A program made the translations under genes and the position numbers. The notes below the pieces were generated by a model, which did no database searches, had not been told where the DNA came from, and saw only the letters and a list, made by a program, of their open reading frames with translations. DNA of 64,000 nucleotides from Aquilaria yunnanensis (Eukaryota > Streptophyta > Magnoliopsida > Malvales > Thymelaeaceae), in the NCBI GenBank assembly GCA_039654915.1, contig CM077593.1, positions 80,022,501 to 80,086,500 on the forward strand, read 5' to 3'. Position 1 is the first letter of the stretch; each line of letters opens with the position of its first letter. Of this stretch, positions 22,380-33,203 are shown piece by piece.

Positions 22380-24237
22380 TAAAAAATTGTATAAGGTAAT
22401 TGATGAAAATTGAATGAATAGAATTAAAGTTATTAAAAAAAACTAAAAGTTCAAATTAGCATTTAAAACATTCCAAACTTAAAATGGTCAAAATTGAGAG
22501 AATACAATTAAGGGTAGTTTTGGAACTTAATTGTAAAATTTTTTTGAATTCTTCCACCTAAAATAACAAATCTACCATATGTCACCTCTGTATCATATTT
22601 ATTAAGTGAAAAGTCTCTTTATTTCTTAAGTGTATCCTACTTTATATATATATATATATATTACAACATTGTTGTCAATTAACAGACAACTTGGTGTGTG
22701 GACACACCTTGATACATATGAGGCTCTAAACAAATAGAACATTTGGTCAAATCATCAACACATTCATTTATTAATTAAATGAACGAACACAACAATATCA
22801 TTTTGTGGTCATTTATTTAAATGAACGAACAGGAATAGGGGTCTCATTTATTAGTTTATATTCATGAACATATTTGGTTAGTGTTTGTTTATGTTCATTT
22901 ATTTATTTGGTTGGTTAGTTTGTTTATTTATTATTTACATACATACTTCTTATTTATTACCATTCATGTTGTTTGTTTGTCAACTTTGATATGCATTTTA
23001 GTTTATAGAAACTTATAGAATATTTTTTTTTTGTTTGAAAACATTACTTGTTTTTTTATTAATATGTTGTGAATATTAATGCATCTATTGGTTTATTTAG
23101 TCATTCATTTATATTTGATTATTTGAATGTGAAAATCTGTGTTCCTATTATTATATGAAAGTAAGTTCCTAATATATAAAATTGAGATGTTTACATATGA
23201 ACTTGATGTCTAAATGTGTGTAATCAGTTTGGGTGTTGTAAAACTAAATTCTTATTTTATGAGTGCAGATTTTAAAAGTATGAAACTGGATTCTTAATAT
23301 TATATGCAAATGAGTTGCTGACACAAAAATATGATGATGTACGAACTAAGTTTCTATTGCATGAAATTGAGTTTTTATTATACGAACCTTCGTTCTTATT
23401 ATAGAAGTATAAAGTTCATTTTGTACAAAATTGAGTTCTTATTGTACCAGATTTTGTTCTCGTTGTATGGGCATATAGCTCTTTTTTTTTTTTATGAAAT
23501 TAAAATGTTAATGTATGAAACTAGATTATTATTGTATAAAATTAAGATGTTAATTTATGAAATTGCATTCTTGTTGAATGGAATTAAGTTCCTATTATCT
23601 AAAATTGGTTCTTATTTTATGAAATCCAAACTTTCCTAGAGTCTCCTATGAAAACTCTCTTAATATTATTATTTGTAGAGGAAAAAATGAGGAGTATCAT
23701 TTTCATAATTATCATACTTAATGTCAAAAAAATCCTTCAATCTTGCTAACTCTCATCCATACTTAATGTTTTGAAAAATAGAAAAACTTATGTTGAATTA
23801 TCCCTACACCTGCAGATTTATCCTAATCTTTGTTGATTTCTATTTATTCCTCTTGCCAATATTTAGAAAATTATAATACCTATTAAGGTGGAGTATATAC
23901 TCAATGTGTATATTAGAAAGTGATCTCCAAATAATATTTTGAAAAGTCTTCCTTACTTAATTTACTAATTCATGGGTGATATATCATACAATTATGCATT
24001 AATAAAGTATGCAATTATATTAAAATATCATTCACATTCTCCTTATATATAATATATCTAAATCAGTTAATGCATAGGCTAAAAACATAAACAAATCACC
24101 CTTTTTTTCAAGCAAAGAAAAGCAATTCAAGGTATTTAATACTTACTATAATGATCTCATCTCTTCTATGCAATTCAATTTTCTACCTCTATAAAAGCAT
24201 ATTAACTCAATAGTCCCACTTGTATTATTAGAATTTT
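22380..24237. other. AT-rich intergenic DNA with degenerate repeats
   Basis: No gene is supported. A (TA)n run lies at about 22644-22662. Between 22740 and 22930 there are repeated ATTTAAATGAACGAACA and GTTCATTTATTTATT phrases in both orientations, typical of an old MITE. From about 23150 to 23640 a degenerate ~22-base unit of the form TTCTTATTGTATGAAATTGAG repeats many times. Confidence 0.6.
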
Positions 24238-24570
24238 CTAATTAAAGAAGTAGAAATGGCATTGGGTTCCAAAGTGTGTTTGGTGAATGCGTTCGCTTAC
24301 TCTTGCTCCCTGCTTCTTGCAGTTTTTGCATGGGGCACAAACAACTTCATTACCAGATGAAGAGGCTAGTTCCATAGGGACACAATCCCTCACAATCACT
24401 AGATCCACCATCCTTTCACATTCATGGGACCAACAAATTGTCACCGAGTGGGCCAAATCTTATGCACCATGATACCCCAGCGGCCTTTTCCCTTTATGAG
24501 ATCAAGAAGCTTTCTCCTGGTGGGTCGAATCTCGAACACCGTCGCAGCCCACCGACTTGATGCAACATCC
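24238..24570. other. GC-richer island, possible gene relic, unidentified
   Basis: About 330 bases stand out from the AT-rich surroundings. The plus strand from ATG 24256 opens for about 34 residues (MALGSKVCLVNAFAYSCSLL, then AVFAWGTNNFIT) before a stop. The minus strand has a 72-residue frame with a CAPCKNCKKQG motif. Neither was recognised, and stops and frameshifts would be needed to extend either. Confidence 0.25.
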
Positions 24571-26024
24571 ATATATTTTTAGCATAAAGTTAGTAAATAA
24601 AGATATTATTTGTGTTCAGTCGAGCTGCAATAAAGATTTTCTCTTTTTTATATATTTTTTGTTTTATTTGTTTGCTTTCTTATCATTTTCTATCATATAA
24701 AATAGGGGAATTAAACCTTTGTTGACAATGATGGATGTTATGGAATTGAATGATTAAGTCCTACTCGTGTTCATCTATTTATAAATGAATGGTGTTTGTG
24801 TTTAATCATGTTCATTTGTTAAAAATAACTTTGTTGTGAATCAAATAAACTGAATAAATGAATATGTTCTTAAATACTATGAAATGATCATTTTCATAAA
24901 CAATATGACTAAAAGCATTAAATAAGAACAAGCATAAATGAAGTGATGAACCAACAAGACCAAACTATTAGATATAATAAAAGGGGGAGATCATGTTTGG
25001 ATGAATTACTTAGAATAATGAATATATAAATAATAAACAAATGAATGAATGAGAAAAACATAAACAAACTTTAATCAAATTGTTCGTGAACATAACAAAT
25101 GAACGATTCACATTTATTCATTCAAAAACAAACATAAAATTTTATTTATGCCTATTCCTTTAACTAAATATAAACATAAATGCACTTTCGCCGAACTGTT
25201 AATTAATAGTTCACCGAACATTTTGTTCATTTACAACCCTACTATAAGGAACTTGCTTACCCTGATAGGTGCTTCTACGAATACTAGATTGATTTACAAG
25301 CACTTAGGAAATAAATTCCATTATAGTTTGTAGTTGGCTAGTCATCACTTATGAGTATGTTAAAACTTTTCATGCTACTATAGTTATTTAACCTAGCTTG
25401 AAATAAGATGCATGTGTAGCTTTGGTGATAAGTAACATAGATAGATAACAAAATGAGTAAAACCTCCCATGGACTAAATCTTAGTTTATATATACAAGAC
25501 AAAGCTAAACACATTCATTACTGAAAGTATAAGTATTAATTATGTGTACATTACCTGGTATATGGACATCCAAAAGCAAACCTTGTCCCTATGTATCATC
25601 AAATTGATATGCAACACTACTTGAGGCACTTAGCATATAAAGTACTCAAAACTAACATATAGTGAGATCTCCATTCTAAACTCACAATTGGGCAAAATTT
25701 GCATCAAGTCTACCTGAGCTTGAAGCACTTGTTTGTGCCTTCTCTATCTTGTACTGTCAAGACATAATCACTCTAATTAATCATCTGACCGACAATGTAA
25801 CTAGAATCATCAAATTCAAATATTTTATATGTACAATATAAATAACACTAGCTCAACAACCAACTATACCTACTAGGCTCCTCAGTTTCTGTATTTGCAA
25901 AATAAAACTAAATGGATGAGAATGTGAGATTCTCAGTAAGGAATCTTTTGTACCTGCAAATAAAAACAACTAAGGACTTACACATGTATATGTTTATGAT
26001 TTTATGTCTATTGCAAACTCATAC
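24571..26024. other. AT-rich intergenic DNA, possible MITE remnant
   Basis: No gene is seen. The stretch ending near 25245 reads, on the minus strand, AGTAGGGTTGTAAATGAACA followed by phrases with GTTCGGTGAAC and GTTCGTGAAC. This resembles the ends of widespread plant hAT-related MITEs that start with GGGTTGTAAA. A matching far end was not found, so the class is a guess. Confidence 0.35.
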
Positions 26025-26189
26025 TGTAACACCCCCATGTCCCACATGGGTGAATTGTGGGAAGCCTTATGTGGATATATAGGCTCCAATTCCAGAACAT
26101 AAGCACCTAGCGCTTATCCTTTTCTAAAGGATAGCCCATGTGGTGTGGGCAGGTGTTCCGTTGACCGGTTCTGGACTTGGGTCGTTACA
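26025..26189 (+). repeat. TRIM LTR 1
   Basis: 165 bp, begins TGTAACACCC and ends GTCGTTACA. It includes ATATATAGG, a possible TATA element. Confidence 0.95.
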
Positions 26190-26389
26190 GATGGTATCAG
26201 AGCTGACCCGAGACCACGATGGTGTGGCATAGTGGGTATGCACATGCATCGTCTACCGGGGCTGATCCTGGATTCGAGAGGCTACTTGGCCAGGGGCTAA
26301 GTAGTCCGATTAGAGAGGTTACTTGGTCCGGGGAACCAAGTAATCCGATTGACCCCAACGGGGACGTTGGGTACATAAGGGGGGGAGTT

Positions 26390-26554
26390 TGTAACACCCC
26401 CATGTCCCACATGGGTGAATTGTGGGAAGCCTTATGTGGATATATAGGCTCCAATTCCAGAACATAAACACCTAGCGCTTATCCTTTTCTAAAGGATAGC
26501 CCATGTGGTGTGGGCAGGTGTTCCGTTGACTGGTTCTGGACTTGGGTCGTTACA
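26390..26554 (+). repeat. TRIM LTR 2 (internal)
   Basis: 165 bp. It differs from LTR 1 by very few bases, for example A for G in the AACACCTAGCG stretch and ACTGG for ACCGG. It is flanked on the left by a polypurine tract and on the right by a primer-binding site, so it serves both neighbours. Confidence 0.95.
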
Positions 26555-26754
26555 GATGGTATCAGAGCCGACCCGGGACCACGATGGTGTGACATAGTGG
26601 GTATGCACATGCATCGTCTACCGGGACTGATCCTGGATTCGAGAGGCTACTTGGCCAGGGCCTAAGTAGTCCGATTAGAGAGGTTACTTGGTCCGGGGAA
26701 CCAAGTAATCCGATTGACCCCAACGGGGACGTTGGGTACATAAGGGGGGGAGTT

Positions 26755-26919
26755 TGTAACACCCCCATGTCCCACATGGTTGAATTGTGGGAAGCCTTAT
26801 GTGGATATATAGGCTCCAATTCCAGAACATAAACACCTAGCGCTTATCCTTTTCTAAAGGATAGCCCATGTGGTGTGGGCAGGTGTTCCGTTGACCGGTT
26901 CTGGACTTGGGTCATTACA
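26755..26919 (+). repeat. TRIM LTR 3
   Basis: 165 bp, ends GTCATTACA, and is followed by the CATAC duplication. It is as similar to LTR 1 as LTR 2 is. Confidence 0.95.
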
Positions 26920-27640
26920 CATACAGTTAAAGGGTACTAAGCATATGGCTATATCTTGGTGTTCAATAGGCTACCTTCAAGCTAGTCCTCACTAAATGAC
27001 CTTATCCTGCTACTAGTAACTTGAGCTTACCAATAAACTTTCTTTTCTTATTGTACAAGAGTGACTATAGTTTAGCTCATTTTCTTGTGTTCTAAGGAAC
27101 TCAACTTTGTCATACTAAGGTTCCCATATTAATGTCTTAAGTCCATAGACTTTCTAGGTCATTAATAGTTACTAAACCTTTACCATTAACTTAGCACTTG
27201 TAGCACTTTAGGCAATTAGCCTAAACTTGTACCTTAGCTCATTTTAGGTGTATTAGATCTACTTCTAACGTATGTCATTACCTCAAGCTCAACTACATAG
27301 CTTATGGCACATGACTCTTTAAGGTACTACTTTGTCTTTTAACAATGTAACTTTTAAGCAAGTTACCTCTGACTCCTAAAACTAGCTTAAAACTCTTGAT
27401 CCTTAGGTTCCAAATGTGTTTTAGGCTTGATTTTAGTTCTTTAAAACCATGCCCTACCCCCTCAACCTATAAGGAACTTATAGTGCCCACACGTGCCTGT
27501 GTTATAGCCTTCATAGTGGAATTCTCAATTAGCGAGGTAAGTTTATAAATTCCTAGCTTAAATATCTTTAATTAGAGGTGAATTAGCAAAATCAAGTATG
27601 TTTTTAAAGGTTTAGTAAGTTCCAAGTGGTTTATGGTAGG
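26920..27640. other. Intergenic DNA, no gene
   Basis: AT-rich sequence with many ACTTAG and TTAGCTC phrases. I see no frame or RNA gene. Confidence 0.5.
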
Positions 27641-30300
27641 CTTAGTAAATTCCAAGTGGTTTATGGCACTGAGTTTTGCCCAGGGGCAAAACTATCATTT
27701 TGCATCTTGGTGGGTCGAGACAAGTCTCGAGAGTAAAAATGGACTTTTTAAAACCCAAAGCCTAAGTTAGAAAGTTTTGCTTAATTTTTTATTTACCTAG
27801 TTACTATTTTAGGAAAGGGTAAAGTTGCAAAACTTAAAAAAAGTTTGGGGGGGGGGGGGGGGATGGAGAGGTTTTGTGTTTAAAACACATTTGGAGGGAA
27901 GATTGCCGCCACTATTCACCCAATTTATAGCCTAAATTCATAGCTCTTCTCCTTCTTCTCAATCTCTTGCCAAATCTTTTTCAAAACCAAGAATTCTTCA
28001 TGTAATTGGAAGGCTTTGGTGTTGCCCAAGTCAAAGGGAGCATGTTTTGCTTGTTTTTCATGTTGTTGAAGCTCTTGGAAACGTTTTTTAGCTTGGGCAA
28101 GGTTTTGGGCATGAGGTGAGCTTTTGTTCTTGATGATTTCAAGTTTCTTGAGCTTAATCAAGCTTGGGTTTTGTAGGTTTGTGCTAAATTTGTGCCATAT
28201 GCCTTGTATTTTGTTTGGAACCTAGGAAACCAAGTGGAACCCTTTAAAGCTTATGGTTTGAGCTTGTGGTGCTTGATTATTGCTAGTTCAAAGTGAATTG
28301 AGGTAAGGGAATTTTGATTTAAGCATATTTGATGCCATTCATAGCTTGTTTGCTTGTTAAATTTAAGTAGTTTGATGAATAGCATTAGTTGGTGGATGGT
28401 GATGAACATGTTGGACTAGTAAGGTTTTGATGGTTTATGTGGTGTTTATGGACACCATAGAATTGGTTTAAATGGTGCATTGTGGCCTATTGCATGAGTA
28501 CTTGAAGGCTTAAGGCTTTTCAAGGCATCCTTAGGGCCATTGGAAAGCCTTGGAAGGCCCAAGAGTAGCTATGGCACAAAATTTGGAATTTCTGGGCATG
28601 AAATAGTTGGGGGCACATCGCCAACCATTTTGTGAAAATTCTAGGGGGTTTTGTACTGTGGCAATGTGCCATCGACAGCTTTGACACCTTGTAGTATTTT
28701 CAGCATAACTTTTCACTCTGGTGTCCGATTTAGGTGATTCTAGATTTCACATGAAGCTAAGAGAAAGCACTATCATCTTCATGCGTTCAACAAGCCTGGA
28801 ATTACCTTGGTTTAAAGGTATTTTAGTTCAAATTGAAGACATGTTTGGCCACAATAGAGCACCACTAGTTGGGTGCAAGGTTTAGAGCCATCAGAAGCCT
28901 AGTTGGGCCTATGGATTTGAGGCTCCAATGTAGGAAACTTAGTGCACCTAGGACGGTCCCAAAAAACCTAGTAAATGAGTCCAACCATGGTCATTTCCAC
29001 TTCACTGGTGTGAACCAAGCAATGGTGGATAGAAAAGCGCCATGGATGAATGCTTAGTACACTTGTTGCCTAGCCAAGTTGTGACTTGAGGCACAAGTGA
29101 AAGCTTACTGTATCCTTGGTAGGTTAAATGGTAATGCTAGTACCTTGGTGATCTAGGTAAGCTGATTAGCTCAAGACACAAATTGGGAGCCTAATGCGCC
29201 TATTGGGTGGAGGCTTAGTACCATAGTGGCTTAGGTAAGCCAATGGCTCAAGGCACTATGTGGGAGCCTAGTACACCTAGTGAGTTTCTTACAACATAAG
29301 CAAGGAGCATCCACCATGTTCACCTGCACAACAACCAAAGGAAGGTTAAGTTACTGCGTCAGTAAGCTAAGGCTTACTAGGAGCGAGTTAGTGGCCAGAA
29401 CTCGCAAGGCACAGAGTGACGCCCGTGAGAGGACTAGGATGAGGAGGAGTCCCAAGGGACTCAAGTATATGCGCATATATTAGCCCTCAAACTACAAGCG
29501 TGTGTAGTAGACTTTATATATTTGTATATATGTGTGTCCTCAGTATTTTTCTTGCAGGTTGAAGGATCCCTTATTGAGAATCTTCGATTCTCACTCCCTA
29601 AGCTTTTGTTGTGCAGTTTTGGGTATTGTTAAGCTAGTAACCATTGAGGGTTGTTAAGCTAGGCTCATAAGCAGGTATTTGGTTTATTTAAATCTTTAAG
29701 ATTCTAGTTTGTGGATCACTTGTTGGTTAAGTTATGGTACTAACTACAGTTGTATTTTTGGCCAATAGAGGCTAGTGAAGCATAAGGAAGGGCTTTGGAG
29801 CTTACCACCGGGAGTTGCTTTAAGGTGGAAGCTTAGTTATGGATCTCAGTAGTGTTGTTCAGTGTATAGTTCTCATACACTAGTTTGCCTCCAATGTTCA
29901 TGTATGAGTAGTCTACTCTAGAGTCGCTCTTAGGTGTGAGCATAGTCTACTTTTTCTTGGATGTTCACACGCAAATGATTATGTGTAGTTAACCACATAA
30001 ATGTTCTGTATACTTTGACAGTTTTGATGTTTGTGTTTAATGAAATGCCATGGCACTGTTTTAAGTATCATTTCCTTATTTTATTGAACAAGTCAAAGCA
30101 CATACTCATGCATGATTATATAGTAGGATTAATTAACTAAAAGCATAATTGTTTTAACTAGTGTGCACATAATCAATTAGCCAATTACGACTATTGTAGG
30201 ACAAGTTCCTATAGGCTTCCTGGGTAGGCCCACGGGGGGCCGTGTCAGCTTGTGTCCCTATGGGGTCCATAATGGTACCCTATTGGCCTTTGGTACTCTT
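27640..30300 (+). mobile_element. Degenerate LTR, related to the LTR at 41.6-52.05 kb
   Basis: No coding. In the same order as 41640-43443 plus 51267-52054 it shows diverged but alignable phrases: TGAATTGAGGTAAGGGA (about 28293) versus TGATTTGAGGTAAGGGA (about 42459); TCCCTTATTGAGAATCTTCG (29569) versus a TTCCTTATTGAGTACTTTAG stretch (51347); AGCATAAGGAAGGGCTTTGG (29779) versus AGCATAAGGAAAGTATGGC (51561). The overall lengths are alike, about 2.6 kb. No primer-binding site follows, so it may be a solo LTR or the 3' LTR of a lost element. Edges are approximate. Confidence 0.5.
27847..27862. repeat. Poly-G run of 16
   Basis: Sixteen consecutive G in otherwise AT-rich DNA. It can form a G-quadruplex on the plus strand, and its length in the assembly is uncertain. 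Confidence 0.95.
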
Positions 30301-30939
30301 GATTGATTTTTTTTAGCCTCTATGGCTTATTAGCCATAGAATGACCAGTGTCCTTGCTGCCAATTCCATGGCATCTAGTGCTAGCAAATTGAGCCACACA
30401 AGAACAACACTAACCATGCTTTTTTGCATACAATGCACACACACTATTACATGGTCTTACTAAGCCAACCACATAAGCTTATTCACTGAATTAAGGCTTC
30501 CATATGGTAAATCAAATATAGATGATAAGTATTATATAACCATACCAGATTTTAATTCATCAATTAAAACTGTCCCTATATATAAAATAATAAATGCAAG
30601 TAAACATCAAGCCTTAGTGTCATTATATGCCTCGGTTTTGTGCTCCTCTTTATACCCTTATAGTAGCTCAGTTATTGCCACCGAATTCATTTTTAAGCAT
30701 CATAAATAAACCATATATAGGCCAATAATTGAACAATTTCCTATGTAGTTTAAGTGGCTAAATTAATCCTTACATTCGACTTGTTTAATAACTACCTTAC
30801 TTGCTTAAGCTCTAAGTTAGTTACAATTACTTATAACTTAGTTTCCATCTTTTGTTCTACTTACAAACAATTAAAGACCAATAATTCTAGTGCTAAAAAA
30901 ACTTGAATAGATCGAGTAAGTATTGTGTGCACCTAGTGC
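30301..30939. other. Intergenic DNA, no gene
   Basis: AT-rich, unremarkable sequence; no frame, repeat or RNA gene recognised. Confidence 0.45.
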
Positions 30940-31496
30940 ACAGTGTGCACCATGCGTTCTTTTATTAGTTTGTATGTGTTTTTTTATATTGGATAAGTTC
31001 TTTTATAAATATTATGTTCGTTCATGCATTATTGTTTGTTTTTTTTTTTTGTCTAGCATGTTCCAATCTTTCCATCATTCTACCATTGAACAGTATTTGT
31101 TCTTTTGCTTTGGACTAATTGTTACTTGCTATTTGTCTAACATACTATCATCTCTAAAAGAACCTTTGCGTAATTTAAAAAGAAAATATACATTGTACAA
31201 AAGAATATATTCATTATTCTGTTTGTTCTTATACAATTCGTTCTTATGCTCTTCTGTTTATGCTTTGTTTTTTCAATTCCTATATGTTCTTTCGTTCATT
31301 TTTGTTTATTCTTTTATAAATTTGTTGCTTTTTAGTTCATATATGTTCTTTTGTATATGTTCTTTTTTCATTTTCTATATGTTCTTTTTTGCATTGCTAT
31401 TTGTTCTTTTATAAATCCGTTCTTTTTTTAATTCTTATATGTTCTTTTGTTTCTTTTCTTTTTTAGTTTCTATATTTTCTTTTACCATTAATTGTT
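30940..31496. repeat. GTTCTTTT-rich degenerate array
   Basis: Many TATGTTCTTTTTT and TTTGTTCTTTTATAAAT phrases are spaced 15-30 bases apart. The array resumes after the Mutator-like insertion at 32645 (TGTTCGTTCTTTTGG). It resembles the left arm of the palindromic repeats at 480-940 and 9850-10300. The 163-residue plus-strand frame from 30923, rich in F, L, C and Y, is a translation of this array and not a membrane protein gene. Confidence 0.7.
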
Positions 31497-32644
31497 GGGG
31501 AAAGGTCAAAATCAATCCTATAACTTTAACAATTTTTCTCATTAAATCCAACAACTTCACAAGTTTCTATTTGAGGCCTATAAATTCGAAAACAATATCA
31601 ACATTAATCCTATAATTGACAGCCTTGATGAAAATCCTATGTGGCACATAACAGATGTTAAAAAGTAAGCATAAATGTTAAAACTAGTCACCTAACTTTC
31701 TTAACTTTTTTCACTAAGTTCCACAAAAAAATAACCCTCATATTCAATCACCCAACAAATCACCCTATTCTAGCTTCTTTTTCCCAAACATTTAGAAACA
31801 AATGATCGGCTCTTCGATCAACAAGCTCCACCCTTCCATGCTAATAACTACCTCCCTTGACTTAGTGGTGCTACTGCAGCTCATTACTAGTTTGTGATTA
31901 AAAAAAAAAAGAAGGGAAAAAAAGGCCATGATTTGAGATTGAAGAAATTTATTAAAGCCATGGTCAAAGATTCCCAATCTTTCTCTATTTTCATTGCTTG
32001 TTAACCAAGTCCTGTGATCGGGTTGGTTGGAAAAGAAAACCATTTTAGATTCATTTGCCTCAACAATATTTTCCCCTTATTTCAGTAGTTTCACACTTTT
32101 TCACAAATCAATGATGATGATTTTAAACCCTTAATCACAAATTTCATCTACTTTCTTTGATCAGGCATCATCAGATCAACTACTTATTAATAATCATTCT
32201 TCTAGCGATCTTGTACTTGTGTTGCCTTGTTTCATGGCTATTGTGTTCTTCTAGATGTGGTGGAGATGGCGAATTTATGGGGAAAATGATTGTAAGTCTA
32301 ACTGCTGTTGTTTTATGGCGAGCTAGCGATGGTGGGGTCAAGGTCGTAAAGGATCTCAGTGGTGTTGTGCCAAGATAGCTGGTAGACAGACATATGAGCA
32401 AAATGAAGCATTTTTTTTTTTGTGAGACTTAATTAAAAAAAAGTTATGAAAGTTAAGTGCTGATTTTAATATTTCTCCTTTCTTTTCTATTATGTGCCAC
32501 ATAGGATTTCCATCAAGGCCGTCAATTATAAGGCTAACGTTGATTGCATTTTTGAAATTATAGAGCTCAAACAAAAATTCGTGAAGTTATAGAATTGAAA
32601 GAGAAAAGTTGCAAAAGTTGTAGGACTGATTTTTGCCTTCCCCC
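31497..32644. mobile_element. Mutator-like DNA transposon, non-autonomous
   Basis: Long imperfect terminal inverted repeats occupy about 31497-31720 and 32430-32644. The ends read GGGGAAAGGTCAAAATCAAT and, on the minus strand, GGGGAAGGCAAAAATCAGT; both carry ATCCTATGTGGCACATAA further in. Flanking 9-mers are TTAATTGTT (31488-31496) and TTAAATGTT (32645-32653), 8 of 9 identical, the duplication size of Mutator-like elements. It interrupts the GTTCTTTT array. The 700-base interior has no transposase. A hydrophobic frame at 32157-32378 could be captured sequence but was not identified. Confidence 0.82.
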
Positions 32645-32741
32645 TTAAATGTTCGTTCTTTTGGCTCAACAAACTATTTGTTTTTTATTAGTTGGCAAAT
32701 TTGATAAAAAAAATGAAGGAAAAAGTTAAATACAAAAAATA

Positions 32742-33203
32742 CTTCCTCTGTCCGAAAAAAGATGACAAATATTTCTTTTTGGGCTATTTCCCATTTTGTA
32801 AAGTTTTAACATCTAAGTTGCCTTTCTAACTAGGGGTGGAAAAATGTGACCCAACCAGAAAACCTGGACTGACCACCCGAACCCAAACCCGATCTGATCC
32901 GATTTAACCAGAAAAGTCAATGACCCGAACCCAGTTGTACCCAACCCAACTTGAACCCGAACCCGATTAAAGTGAAACCTTAAAAAACCCAAAACTCGAA
33001 TGGCCGAAACTCGAAATACCCGACCTAAAAAAAGAATCTTTTCTTTTCTTATGCTCATTTAAACTCTCACTACAAAAAATCAAAAAGGGAAATTTTTTTT
33101 TAATTTTAACATCAATGGTAAAAATTGAAAGAATAACATAAATTACATATATATTAATCTCTGTGGCTAAAGAAACACATCGTTCAAAATGGGGTTGAGG
33201 AAG
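32742..33203. mobile_element. Stowaway-type MITE carrying an insertion
   Basis: The ends read CTTCCTCTGTCCG and, on the minus strand, CTTCCTCAACCCC, flanked by TA on both sides (32740-32741 and 33204-33205), as for Tc1/mariner-derived Stowaway MITEs. The interior aligns with the MITE at 39514-39879 (both contain TCATTTAAACTCTCA). About 220 extra bases at roughly 32831-33050 start TAGGGGTGGAAAAATG and contain many CCCGAACCC phrases, resembling a truncated hAT-type MITE. Confidence 0.75.

Larger units (their letters stand above)
26025..26919 (+). mobile_element. TRIM retrotransposon with three LTRs and two internal domains
   Basis: Three 165-bp LTRs (TGTAACACCC...TTACA) alternate with two ~200-bp internal domains at a period of exactly 365 bases. 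Each internal domain starts with a primer-binding site, GATGGTATCAGAGC, and ends with the polypurine tract AAGGGGGGGAGTTT. The whole is flanked by a perfect 5-bp duplication CATAC (26020-26024 and 26920-26924), so it behaves as one inserted unit. It has no coding capacity; proteins must come from another element. The small size and signals define a terminal-repeat retrotransposon in miniature. The frames through it on both strands are repeat products. Confidence 0.96.

Noticed and set aside
26197..26819. Two near-identical 85-residue minus-strand frames
   Set aside because: They are the TRIM internal domain and LTR read in antisense, repeated because the element is tandem.
30923..31414. 163-residue hydrophobic frame that looks like a membrane protein
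   Set aside because: The codons come from the GTTCTTTT/TATGTTC array; composition and period match the repeat, with no homology.
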